The notes below the pieces were generated by a model, which was not told where the DNA came from, did not search any database, and saw only the letters and a program-made list of their open reading frames with translations. Below are positions 16,679 through 24,515 of a DNA stretch of 64,000 nt, one piece after another. The DNA is from Brachybacterium sp042666875 (lineage in GTDB: Bacteria; Actinomycetota; Actinomycetes; Actinomycetales; Dermabacteraceae), in the NCBI RefSeq assembly GCF_042666875.1, contig NZ_JBHTCX010000011.1, forward strand, positions 1 through 64,000. Direction: 5' to 3'. Position numbers and translations under genes: made by a program. The stretch's first letter is position 1, and each line of letters starts with the position of its first letter.

Positions 16679-17721
16679 TGACACTCGCCGTGCGACCGCA
16701 GCCCCCGTCGGACCCGTCGAACCCGTCGGTTCCCGACCGGGCCGGCACGTTGGGCGGCGTCACGGGTACGGGATCGGCCGGCAGCGGGACGCGAGGCACC
16801 ACGCTGAGGAGCGAGGAGCGCCGGCGCTCACCCCAGCGCCGCCGCCGGGTGCGCCGCGACGCACTGCTCTTCGGCGCGCTGATCGCCCCGAACCTCATCG
16901 CGATCATCGTGTTCTCGTACTATCCGGCGCTGTACAACATCGGCCTCAGCTTCGCCGACTGGGACTTCGTCGCCCCCACGCCCGAGTTCGTGGGGCTGGA
17001 GAACTACCGCGACCTGCTGAGCGACCCGAGCTTCCTCCAGATCCTGCTGAACACCCTGATCTTCACCGGGGTCAGCGTGGTCGGCTCCATCATCGGGGGC
17101 CTGCTGCTGGGCAGCCTGCTGGCCACGAAGGTGCCGCTGACCGGTTTCGCCCAGACCATGGCCTTCGCCCCGCACATGCTCCCCGGCGCCGCGGTCGGCA
17201 TCCTGTGGCTGTTCATGTTCGACCCCAACTACGGGCTCTCACGCTGGGCGTTCTCCCTGTTCGGCGCGGCATCGCCGGACTGGACCACCACCTCCGACTG
17301 GTCGCTGTGGGCGATCACCATCGCCTACACCTGGCAGCGCCTCGGCTTCGTCACCGTCATCTGCTACACCGCGATCCTCGACCTGCCGAAGGACCTCTAC
17401 GAGGCGGCCGCGCTCGACGGTGCGCACGGGGTGAAGCTGTTCCGCCACCTTACGCTGCCGCTGCTGAGCCCGATCACGTTCTTCCTCTCGATCACCGGCG
17501 TGATCTCCGCGGCTCAGGCCTTCGACATCATCTCGATCATGACCAACGGTGGGCCCGGCATCTCCTCGTCGACCCTGAGCTGGATGGTCTACGAGGAGGC
17601 CTTCAAGAACTTCGACATCGGCACCGCGTCCGCGGCCGCCACCGTGCTGCTGGTGATCCTGCTGATCATCACCTACGTGCAGGTCCGCTACGGCGAGAAG
17701 AAGGTGAACTACGACTCATGA
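16678..17721 (+). CDS. ugpA: Carbohydrate ABC transporter permease, UgpA-like
   Basis: Inner-membrane permease of a CUT1 importer. 347 residues: a disordered Pro/Ser-rich N-terminus of about 55 residues, first TM segment (DALLFGALIAPNLIAIIVF), the MalF/UgpA-like SFADWDF and VGLENYRDLL, and the ABC-coupling EAA loop (LYEAAALDGAHGVKLFRHLTLP). First gene of the operon; ATG 16678 is fixed by AGGAAGG upstream. Its stop overlaps the next start (ATGA). Assignment to glycerol-3-phosphate or glycerophosphodiesters comes from the binding protein and the downstream phosphodiesterases. Confidence 0.82.
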   Translation: MTLAVRPQPPSDPSNPSVPDRAGTLGGVTGTGSAGSGTRGTTLRSEERRRSPQRRRRVRRDALLFGALIAPNLIAIIVFSYYPALYNIGLSFADWDFVAPTPEFVGLENYRDLLSDPSFLQILLNTLIFTGVSVVGSIIGGLLLGSLLATKVPLTGFAQTMAFAPHMLPGAAVGILWLFMFDPNYGLSRWAFSLFGAASPDWTTTSDWSLWAITIAYTWQRLGFVTVICYTAILDLPKDLYEAAALDGAHGVKLFRHLTLPLLSPITFFLSITGVISAAQAFDIISIMTNGGPGISSSTLSWMVYEEAFKNFDIGTASAAATVLLVILLIITYVQVRYGEKKVNYDS

Positions 17722-18644
17722 GCACCCTGAGCACAGAGCCGGCACAGGCCTCCACGATCCCGCAGTCGGCCGACGGGACCAGCCGCCGGGCGGACCTCAA
17801 CGCCGGTCGCCGTCGCGGACCGCGCCGCCCGGCGTGGCTGACCGGTCTGCTGATCGCCGCGGTCGTGGCGACCATCGGAGTCTTCATCCTGCCGCTGTAC
17901 TGGCTGTTCTCCTCGTCGCTGAAGCCGCACGAGCAGATCTACTCCTGGCCGCTGCAGTGGATCCCGACGCAGGTGACGCTCGAGAACTTCCTCGACGCGT
18001 GGAACGCCGCGCCCTTCGACCGGTTCTTCCTGAACTCGATCATCACCACCGGCGTGGGCACCGCCCTGGAGATCTCGCTGGCGATCCTGTGCGCCTACGC
18101 GTTCGTGTTCGTGGACTTCCGGTACAAGAAGATCGCCTTCGCCCTGATCGTCGCCTCGATGATGCTGCCGGGGCACGTCACCCTGATCGTCAACTACATC
18201 ACCGTGGCGAACCTGGGCTGGCTGAATTCGTACGCCGGGATCATCCTGCCCGGCGTCGCCAGCGCCTTCGCGATGTTCCTCCTCTACCAGTACATGCGCA
18301 CCATCGACAAGGACATCCTCCAGGCCGCGGAGATCGACGGCGCCGGCCACATCCGCCGGATGCTCACGATCGTGGTCCCGCTGTCCAGCCCCATGATCCT
18401 GACCTGCACGCTGATCGTGATGGTCAGCAAATGGAACGAATACGTGTGGCCCCTGATCGTCACCAGCACGGCCAACATGCGCACTCTCCCCATCGGCCTG
18501 CTGTTCCTGCGCACCCAGGAGGGCTACTCCAACTGGGGCGTGATCATGGCCGGCGCCGTGTTCGTCTCCCTCCCCATGCTCGTCATCTTCTTCCTCGCCC
18601 AGAAACGCATCATCGGCGGCCTCGCCGCCGGCGCCATGAAGTGA
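17718..18644 (+). CDS. ugpE: Carbohydrate ABC transporter permease, UgpE-like
   Basis: 308 residues, second CUT1 permease. Six hydrophobic segments beginning at LIAAVVATIGVFILPLYWLF; EAA coupling loop ILQAAEIDGAGHIRRMLTIV, and the MalG/UgpE-type C-terminus ending GGLAAGAMK. It starts inside the stop of the preceding gene (ATGA overlap), so the two permeases are coupled. A 151-base gap follows before the binding-protein gene, long enough for processing or a second promoter; I see no clear one. Confidence 0.85.
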   Translation: MSTLSTEPAQASTIPQSADGTSRRADLNAGRRRGPRRPAWLTGLLIAAVVATIGVFILPLYWLFSSSLKPHEQIYSWPLQWIPTQVTLENFLDAWNAAPFDRFFLNSIITTGVGTALEISLAILCAYAFVFVDFRYKKIAFALIVASMMLPGHVTLIVNYITVANLGWLNSYAGIILPGVASAFAMFLLYQYMRTIDKDILQAAEIDGAGHIRRMLTIVVPLSSPMILTCTLIVMVSKWNEYVWPLIVTSTANMRTLPIGLLFLRTQEGYSNWGVIMAGAVFVSLPMLVIFFLAQKRIIGGLAAGAMK

Positions 18645-18795
18645 CGTCGCGCCATTCCTCGGCGCCGGCCCTGCCCGCCGCCGGAGCCCTCGAACCTGCT
18701 CACCACCGGAGCCCTGTGCTCCGACCCTGCCCTGCCGGATCACCCGTGCCGGCCCTCGACCGCCAGCTGCACACCCTCACCAAGGAGCGATTGAC

Positions 18796-20193
18796 ATGTC
18801 CCGTCTGTACACCCCCTCGTCCCAGTTCTCCCGCCGCCGCATGCTCGGCGCCCTGGGACTCGGCGCCGGCGCCGCGGGCCTCGCTGCCTGTGGTGCCCCG
18901 GCCGGCGGCGACAATGCCGAGAGCAACCTGCGCGAGGGCTTCTCGCAGGCCGATCTGACAATCCCGGAGGGGTACGAGGGTCGCACCCCGATCCTGTTCT
19001 GGGCACCCTGGACCGGCGGCATGTTCGACGTCCTGACGGGCCTGTTCGACGAGTTCAACGAGTCCCAGGACGAGATCGTCGCGATCGCCGAGTCCGTCGG
19101 CGGCTACGCGGATCTCAATCAGAAGTTCACCGCGGCTCTGCAGGCCCGCGCCGTGCCGGACATCGTCTGCTTCCCCGAGATGCAGTGGCTGCAGTTCTAC
19201 TTCTCCGACGCCCTGGTTCCCCTGGACGGCTACTTCGACGACGAGTGGAACCTGGACACCTACATCCAGAACTTCGTGCCCGAGTCCAAGGCCGCCGGTG
19301 AGACGTTCCTGGTGCCTTTCGCGCGCTCCACCCCGTTGTTCTACTTCAACAAGACCCGCTACATCGAGGCGGGGCTTCCCGAAGAGGGGCCCAAGACCTG
19401 GGAGGATCTCGCGGAGTTCGCCCCGGAGCTGGCGAAGATCGAGGTCGACGGCCGCCCGATGTCCGCTCTGGCCTTCAGCTCGGACGACGCGTGGCACGGA
19501 CAGGCCGACATCTGGGGCTTCGGGGGCGCGAACTCCAACCAGGACTTCGAGGTCACGATCAACGACGAGGCCGGCGTCGAGTGGCTCGAGTGGCAGCGCA
19601 AGTTCGTCCACGAGGACGGTTACGCCTACCTCGCGCAGGACCCGGGCACGGACTTCAGCGCCGGGGTCAGCGCCGGCAAGCGCGGCTCCACCGCAAGCCT
19701 CACCGGCACCACCGAAGCCGCCGACTTCGAGGTCGGCGTGTGCTTCATGCTCTCCAAGGAGGGTCAGGAGGCGGCCGTGCCCACCGGCGGCTCCGGCCTG
19801 TCCATCGTGCGCGCCGAGTCCCAGGACCGCCAGGACGCCTGCGCTGAGCTGTTCCGCTTCCTGGCAGGCCCGGAGCAGTCCGCCACCTGGCACATCGGCA
19901 CCGGGTACGTGCCGATCGTCCAGGCCGCTGCGGACACCGATCGCGTCAAGGAGAACGTGGAGAAGGATCCCAACTACGGCGTCGCCCTGGATCAGCTCGA
20001 GATCGCCCGCACCGCCGACTACACCAACTGGTTCCAGGCCGCGGTCACCGAGATCTCCGCCGCCCAGACCAAGGTCTACGGCGACAACACCCCCGCCCAG
20101 GAGGCCCTGGACGCCGCCGCCACGTCCCTCCAGGAGATCCTCGACGACAATCGCGAGGACATGGAGTCCGTCGAGTTCGAGGGCTGGAAGTGA
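18796..20193 (+). CDS. ugpB: Extracellular solute-binding lipoprotein, UgpB-like
   Basis: 465 residues. Tat-type signal (RRRMLGALG) with lipobox LAAC, lipid Cys near residue 32, so anchored on the outer face of the membrane. The family-1 binding fold carries the UgpB hallmarks PFARSTPLFYFNKTRY, EAGLPEEGPKTWEDL, and GGSGLSI. UgpB binds glycerol-3-phosphate and glycerophosphodiesters such as glycerophosphocholine; three phosphodiesterase genes immediately follow, which supports that substrate class. The GTGA overlap at its stop couples it to the first of them. No ATPase gene is present nearby; a shared MsiK-type ATPase elsewhere probably serves it (inference). Confidence 0.82.
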   Translation: MSRLYTPSSQFSRRRMLGALGLGAGAAGLAACGAPAGGDNAESNLREGFSQADLTIPEGYEGRTPILFWAPWTGGMFDVLTGLFDEFNESQDEIVAIAESVGGYADLNQKFTAALQARAVPDIVCFPEMQWLQFYFSDALVPLDGYFDDEWNLDTYIQNFVPESKAAGETFLVPFARSTPLFYFNKTRYIEAGLPEEGPKTWEDLAEFAPELAKIEVDGRPMSALAFSSDDAWHGQADIWGFGGANSNQDFEVTINDEAGVEWLEWQRKFVHEDGYAYLAQDPGTDFSAGVSAGKRGSTASLTGTTEAADFEVGVCFMLSKEGQEAAVPTGGSGLSIVRAESQDRQDACAELFRFLAGPEQSATWHIGTGYVPIVQAAADTDRVKENVEKDPNYGVALDQLEIARTADYTNWFQAAVTEISAAQTKVYGDNTPAQEALDAAATSLQEILDDNREDMESVEFEGWK

Positions 20194-21056
20194 CGGCGAC
20201 GACGGCCGGCGACGGTTCGGCTCCCACCCCGAGCGCCCCGGGTGCGCAGCTGGCCGCGACGGAGCTCTCCGCCACGGTCTCCTCGGCCCCGGAGGCGGCT
20301 GCTCCTCGGATCCCGCAGATCGTCGGCCACCGCGGCGCGGCAGCGGTGGAGCCCGAGAACACCCTGCTCTCCTTCCGCCGCGGGATCGCCGACGGATCGG
20401 ACCTGCTGGAGTGCGATGTCCACCACTCCAGCGACGGGGCCGACGCGGTCATCCACGACGCCACCATCGACCGCACGGCCGAGGAGGAGTCTCCGCTGCA
20501 CACCGGTGCGGTGGCGGATCTGACCCGTGCCCAGCTGGACCGGGTGCTGGTCGGGAAGGGTGAGCACATTCCCACCCTCACCCAGGTGCTGGAGGCCGCG
20601 ACCCGAGAGGACGGCACACGTGTGCCGCTGCTGGTCGAGATCAAGGCACCCGCCGCCGCGCAGCTGGTCGCCCGGATCCTCACGGAGTTCTTCGAGGATG
20701 GCGACTGGGAGGATCCGTCGGCCGCCCCGGCGCAGATCATCTCCTTCCACCCCGAGGCGCTGCGCACGGCGAGGACCGAGGCACCGCGCATCCCTCGCCT
20801 GCTCACCACCACGGCCACCTCGACGGAGTTCTTCGAGACCGCCGCGGAGCTCGAGGTGGCGCAGATCGGGGTGCGGATCGCCGACGCCCGCCAGGCCGAC
20901 GTCGACCGCGCCCGGGAGCTGGGCGTCCAGCTGAACCTGTGGACCGCCCGCTCCGAGGAGGAGCTGGCCCGGGCGCTGGAGCTGGGCTGCGACACGATCA
21001 CCGTCGACGACCCGGCCTGGGCGACGCGGCTGATCGCCGAGCACACCAGCGGTTGA
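20190..21056 (+). CDS. Glycerophosphodiester phosphodiesterase 1
   Basis: Hydrolyses glycerophosphodiesters to glycerol-3-phosphate and an alcohol; TIM-barrel GDPD family. 288 residues. Motifs: IVGHRGAAAVEPENTLLSF (catalytic His, Glu), LLECDVHHSSDG (Glu and Asp metal ligands), VIHDATIDRT (second catalytic His), VEIKAP, ISFHPEALRTA and TVDDPAWATRLI. About 45 Ala/Thr/Pro-rich residues precede the domain; no signal peptide, so probably cytosolic. GTG 20190 overlaps the TGA of the binding-protein gene. Confidence 0.9.
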   Translation: MTATTAGDGSAPTPSAPGAQLAATELSATVSSAPEAAAPRIPQIVGHRGAAAVEPENTLLSFRRGIADGSDLLECDVHHSSDGADAVIHDATIDRTAEEESPLHTGAVADLTRAQLDRVLVGKGEHIPTLTQVLEAATREDGTRVPLLVEIKAPAAAQLVARILTEFFEDGDWEDPSAAPAQIISFHPEALRTARTEAPRIPRLLTTTATSTEFFETAAELEVAQIGVRIADARQADVDRARELGVQLNLWTARSEEELARALELGCDTITVDDPAWATRLIAEHTSG

Positions 21057-21122
21057 GACGCAGCGGCGGTGCCCGTCCGCTGAGGTGCTGCCGCTGTCGC
21101 TCCCGAGCGGAAGGATCCCCCG

Positions 21123-21887
21123 ATGGCGCACCGCGCGCCCCTGATCGTCGGCCATCGCGGCGCCGCCGACGTCGCGCCCGAGAACACCCTGGCCGCATTC
21201 CGGCGCGGGCTCGCCGACGGCGCCGACATGCTCGAGTGCGACGTGCACCTGTCCAGCGACGGTCTCGACGCGGTGATCCACGACGCCACGGTCGACCGCA
21301 CCGCGCAGCGGGACGCGCCCCTGCGCACCGGCGCCGTCGCCGAGCTGACCCGCTCCCGGCTGGACCAGGTGCTGGTGGGGGAGGACGAGCACATCCCGAC
21401 CCTCTCCGCCGTGCTCGACGTCGCCGGCTCCCCTCCGCGCGGGCCGGGCGCGCCGGCACCGGTCCTGGTCGAGATCAAGGCCATCGCCGCTGCCCGACGG
21501 GTCGCCGCGATCCTGCTGGACCGGTTCGGGGATGACGCCTGGGATCGTCCCGTCCCGCCGGCGCGCATCATCTCCTTCCACCCCGAGGCGCTTCGCACAG
21601 CGCACGAGCGCGCCCCGGCCGTCCCGCGCGGATACCTCGCTCGCGAGCTCAGCGAGAGTGTGCTGGAGGAGGCGGCGCAGCTCGAGGCCGCGACCCTCGC
21701 CGTGCGTGCGTCCCAGCTGCGCGCGGGCGACGCTGACCGGATCCGCGCATGCGGGATCGTCCCTACGCTGTGGGGTACCCGTACCGATGAGGAGGTCGCC
21801 CTGGCCCTCGATCTCGGGGCGCCGTGGATCGGGGCCGACGACCCGGCCCGCATCCGCCGCGTGGTCGAGAACCAGCTGGGCCGCTGA
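21123..21887 (+). CDS. Glycerophosphodiester phosphodiesterase 2
   Basis: 254 residues, almost only the GDPD barrel: IVGHRGAADVAPENTLAAF, MLECDVHLSSDG, VIHDATVDRT, VEIKAI, ISFHPEALRTA, and GADDPARIRRVV. GGAAGGA precedes the ATG. The second of three tandem paralogues; its closest relative by eye is gene 1. Compared with gene 1 it lacks the N-terminal extension. Confidence 0.9.
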   Translation: MAHRAPLIVGHRGAADVAPENTLAAFRRGLADGADMLECDVHLSSDGLDAVIHDATVDRTAQRDAPLRTGAVAELTRSRLDQVLVGEDEHIPTLSAVLDVAGSPPRGPGAPAPVLVEIKAIAAARRVAAILLDRFGDDAWDRPVPPARIISFHPEALRTAHERAPAVPRGYLARELSESVLEEAAQLEAATLAVRASQLRAGDADRIRACGIVPTLWGTRTDEEVALALDLGAPWIGADDPARIRRVVENQLGR

Positions 21888-21937
21888 GCGGCAGGGCGCC
21901 ACCGCACCGACGAGAACAGACCCGACCCAGGAGAATC

Positions 21938-22765
21938 ATGTCCGAGCATCACGCACCGCCGGCAGCACCCTCCCCGCCGCCAGCACCCTCCCCGGCGGCA
22001 GCACCCTCCCCGCCGCCAGCACCCTCCCCGGCGGCAGCGCCCTCCCCGGCGGGAACTCCTGCTCGCCCAGCGATCGTGGGCCACCGCGGTGCCCCCGTCC
22101 ATGCCCCCGAGAACACGCTGGCCGGGTTCCGCCGGGCCCTGGAGGACGGGGCGCAGCTGCTCGAGTGCGATGTGCACCTCAGCGCCGACGGGCACGTGAT
22201 GGTCATGCACGACGAGAGCATCGACCGCACCGCGGACCCGGCCTCCCCGCTGCGCACCGGCGCGCTCGGCGACCTGACCCGAGCCGAGCTGGATCGGGTG
22301 CTGCTGGGCGACGGCGAGAGGATCCCGACGCTCGAGGACCTCCTGGAGATGACCACCGTGCCGGTGTTCATCGAGGTCAAGGTGGCACCGGCCGCGCAGG
22401 CGGTCGCGGCGATCCTGCGCGACCTGCCGGCCGGGTCCCCGGCTGCGCGCTCGACGGTGATCTCCTTCCACCCCGAGGCGCTCGCCGAGATCCGCCGGGC
22501 CACCGATACCCCGGTCTCCTACCTGGTGCGTCAGGTCGACGAGCAGGCTCTCGAGACGGCCCGGGAGTTCGGCGCGGCCGGTGTCGGCCCGTGGATCGGC
22601 GGCCTGTCGCTGCGGGCGGCGGAGGCGGCTCGCGCGGCCGGCCTCGCGGTGAACCCGTGGACGATCAACACCCCGCAGGAGCTCGCCGTGGCGCGGGCCT
22701 GCGGCGTGGACACGATCACCACGGACGACCCGGCATGGGTGCTCGGGGAGCTCGAGATGTCCTGA
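21938..22765 (+). CDS. Glycerophosphodiester phosphodiesterase 3, with repeat leader
   Basis: 275 residues. An N-terminal leader of about 40 residues made of repeating APSPPP/APSPAA hexapeptides precedes the GDPD barrel (IVGHRGAPVHAPENTLAGF, LLECDVHLSADG, VMHDESIDRT, IEVKVAP, ISFHPEALAEI, TTDDPAW). CAGGAGAATC before ATG 21938 fixes the start. It differs more from genes 1 and 2 than they do from each other, so the three may cover different head groups. The leader is not hydrophobic, so it is not a signal peptide; perhaps a flexible tether or simple repeat drift. Confidence 0.9.
   Translation: MSEHHAPPAAPSPPPAPSPAAAPSPPPAPSPAAAPSPAGTPARPAIVGHRGAPVHAPENTLAGFRRALEDGAQLLECDVHLSADGHVMVMHDESIDRTADPASPLRTGALGDLTRAELDRVLLGDGERIPTLEDLLEMTTVPVFIEVKVAPAAQAVAAILRDLPAGSPAARSTVISFHPEALAEIRRATDTPVSYLVRQVDEQALETAREFGAAGVGPWIGGLSLRAAEAARAAGLAVNPWTINTPQELAVARACGVDTITTDDPAWVLGELEMS
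21961..22049 (+). repeat. 36-bp tandem repeat inside GDPD 3
   Basis: Units start at 21961, 21997 and 22033 (the third partial). Each 36-base unit is two related 18-base halves with the core GCACCCTCCCC. Period is a multiple of three so the frame is kept, and copy-number change would lengthen or shorten the Ala/Pro/Ser leader. Confidence 0.85.
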
Positions 22766-22869
22766 AGCCGGGCGCCCGAGCGGCTCCAAGCAGGCCCTCG
22801 CGCTGCGCGGTCCCCGGGAGCAGTGTCTGATGAGAACCCGTTCCCAAGTGCGGACCCGCCCCGAGGTAG

Positions 22870-22919
22870 GTCAAGGGATGTTGACAAAAGTTGTCAAGAT
22901 CCCTTGACTCTGATGTCAA
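22870..22919. promoter_or_regulatory. Phased array of five GTCAA/TTGAC half-sites
   Basis: GTCAA at 22870, TTGAC at 22881, GTCAA at 22893, TTGAC at 22904, GTCAA at 22915: alternating orientation, 11-12 bases apart, about one helical turn each. Within it 22871-22907 forms an inverted repeat with 17-base arms, one mismatch and a 3-base centre, with core TTGACAAAAGTTGTCAA. AT-rich against the background. Probable operator array for the CPBP-membrane protein-XRE genes. Confidence 0.75.
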
Positions 22920-22933
22920 GGTACCCATACATT
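22904..22933 (+). promoter_or_regulatory. Candidate sigma-70-type promoter giving a leaderless transcript
   Basis: TTGACT at 22904-22909 and TACATT at 22928-22933, 18 bases apart. A start about seven bases after the -10 falls on the ATG at 22940, so the mRNA would have little or no leader; no ribosome-binding site is visible before that ATG. The -35 lies within the half-site array. Confidence 0.5.
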
Positions 22934-22939
22934 CGTCGT

Positions 22940-23710
22940 ATGGATACAGCGACTCCGGCCTCCGGGCCGTTCCGCCCACCCGTGACCGCCGATCCGACCT
23001 CAGCCCCCTTTTCGTCCCAGGACGCCGGCGCCCAGCAGACCCCCGGGCTGCGCATCGCCGGGGTGCTCGCCGTGCGACCCGTGCTGATCCTGCTCCTGGG
23101 CCTCGGGCTCCTGGCGGCGAACCTCTCCCTGCTCTACGCCAACGCCCTCGTCGTCATCGTCGACCTGCTCGCCCTGGGGATCGTGGCCCGGGCGATGCAC
23201 GCCGAGGGGCGCCGGCTGCGTGACCTCCTCGGTCCGTGGCGCTGGGTCGACCTCGCCTGGGGCGGGTTGCTGCTGGTCATCGTCGTGGTCGGGTTCCTGG
23301 CCTCGAACGTCGTCGCTAACCTCATCGTTCACGGTGGCGCGCCGCCGAGCCCGCAGACGACTCCGTCGATCCCGCTCTGGGTGGGGTTGGTCGGATTCCT
23401 CGTCGCCCCGCTGACCATCGCGGTGTCCGAGGAGGCCGTCTATCGGGGCTACGCGCAGCCCCGCCTGCAGCCGGCTCTCGGACGCATCGGTGCCCTGGTC
23501 ATGGTCGCCGTCGTCTTCGCGCTCCAGCATGTCGGGTTCGCTCTGACCTCCGCCCCGGATATCGCGGCAAAGGTTCTCACCACCCTGTTCGCGGGACTGC
23601 TGCTCGGCGGGCTATGGCTGTGGATGCGCCGGCTGATGCCGCTCGTGCTCGCCCACTGGGGCCTGGATCTGCTGCTGGGACTGCCCACGCTCGCTGTGGC
23701 TCTGCTCTGA
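22940..23710 (+). CDS. CPBP-family intramembrane glutamic protease
   Basis: 256 residues with about eight hydrophobic segments. CPBP (Rce1-like) signature: EEAVYRGYAQPRL (Glu-Glu and Arg of motif 1), LQHVGFAL (motif 2 His) and LAHWGLDLLLG (motif 3 His). Such proteins include prenyl-protein proteases and bacteriocin-maturation or self-immunity proteins. GTG 22823 in frame would add 39 residues, but the extra stretch is encoded by the operator array and has no protein character, so I start at ATG 22940. Followed by a small membrane protein and an XRE regulator, probably one unit. Confidence 0.82.
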   Translation: MDTATPASGPFRPPVTADPTSAPFSSQDAGAQQTPGLRIAGVLAVRPVLILLLGLGLLAANLSLLYANALVVIVDLLALGIVARAMHAEGRRLRDLLGPWRWVDLAWGGLLLVIVVVGFLASNVVANLIVHGGAPPSPQTTPSIPLWVGLVGFLVAPLTIAVSEEAVYRGYAQPRLQPALGRIGALVMVAVVFALQHVGFALTSAPDIAAKVLTTLFAGLLLGGLWLWMRRLMPLVLAHWGLDLLLGLPTLAVALL

Positions 23711-23746
23711 CCCGGTCCACCGCACCTCTCGTCCGAAGGAGTTCCC

Positions 23747-24133
23747 ATGACCACCTCCGCTCGCTCCCGTGCCAACCGTTCCTTCGCCCTCCGCTTCGTC
23801 GCCGGGGCGGTCCTCTACGGCCTCGCCCTCGTCCTCGCGGGCTTCTCCGCCGACATCGGCGTGCCCGCCTGGCTCCCAGCCCTCCTCGTCCTGCCCGCCG
23901 TCGGCCTCATGGCCTGGGCGAACATCGAGATGTACCGCAGCGGCGATGAATTCGAGAAGCGCAAGATCGCCGAGGCGATCCTGCTGGCCTTCGTCATCGC
24001 GACCCCGCTGATCCTGGCCGTCGGGGTGCTGCAGTTCTACCTGCTGCCGGAGCTGAACTGGATCTTCGCCTTCTCGATCCTCATGCTCGGCTGGATCGCC
24101 GGGACCATCGTCTCCGCCGTCCGCTACCGCTGA
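23747..24133 (+). CDS. Four-helix membrane protein, function unknown
   Basis: 128 residues, four hydrophobic segments (about 12-34, 40-60, 80-102, 106-125); a charged loop GDEFEKRKIAE joins segments 2 and 3. GAAGGAG precedes the ATG. Paired with an XRE regulator 12 bases downstream; this pair (small membrane protein plus cytosolic XRE of about 70 residues) is a recurring arrangement in Gram-positive bacteria, in which the membrane protein may modulate the regulator (inference). Confidence 0.72.
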   Translation: MTTSARSRANRSFALRFVAGAVLYGLALVLAGFSADIGVPAWLPALLVLPAVGLMAWANIEMYRSGDEFEKRKIAEAILLAFVIATPLILAVGVLQFYLLPELNWIFAFSILMLGWIAGTIVSAVRYR

Positions 24134-24145
24134 GGGGGACCGGAG

Positions 24146-24358
24146 ATGCGCAACGACATCAAAGCCCGACGCACCGAACGTCGCTGGTCACAGGCCGAGC
24201 TCGGCGCCGCACTCGGCGTCTCCCGCCAGACGGTGATCGCCATCGAGAACGGCCGGTACGACCCGTCCCTGCCGCTGGCCTTCCGGATCGCCGCCGAGTT
24301 CGGCGCCCCGATCGAGGAGATCTTCCATCCCGACGACGAGGCGGACGGCGGCAGCTGA
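24146..24358 (+). CDS. Short XRE-family HTH regulator
   Basis: 70 residues, essentially only the HTH: RTERRWSQAELGAALGVSRQTVIAIENGRYDPS followed by the usual FRIAAEFGAPIEEIF. Of the YozG/HTH_3 type. GAGGGGGACCGGAG precedes ATG 24146, 12 bases after the previous stop. It is the obvious candidate to read the half-site array upstream of the CPBP gene (inference). Confidence 0.88.
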   Translation: MRNDIKARRTERRWSQAELGAALGVSRQTVIAIENGRYDPSLPLAFRIAAEFGAPIEEIFHPDDEADGGS

Positions 24359-24515
24359 GGAGCGTTGCGGGGCGGCGCCGGCGCGTACCGGCTCGACATT
24401 CCGGTGTCGTCCCGCGTTCACCGCCTCGCCACGGCGGCCTTGCCCGGCGCCCGTACCGTCGGCGGCTCAGCGAACCAGCCCTGCACCCCCTGAGCCCCCA
24501 GAAAGGTCATCTCCC

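Noticed and set aside
20045..22789. 914-codon minus-strand open frame opposite the GDPD genes
   Set aside because: Low-complexity Ser/Arg/Ala sequence with internal similarity copied from the three paralogous genes on the other strand.
22823..22939. Upstream GTG start for the CPBP protease
   Set aside because: The extra 39 residues are encoded by the operator array and have no protein character; ATG 22940 fits the promoter and the first hydrophobic segment.
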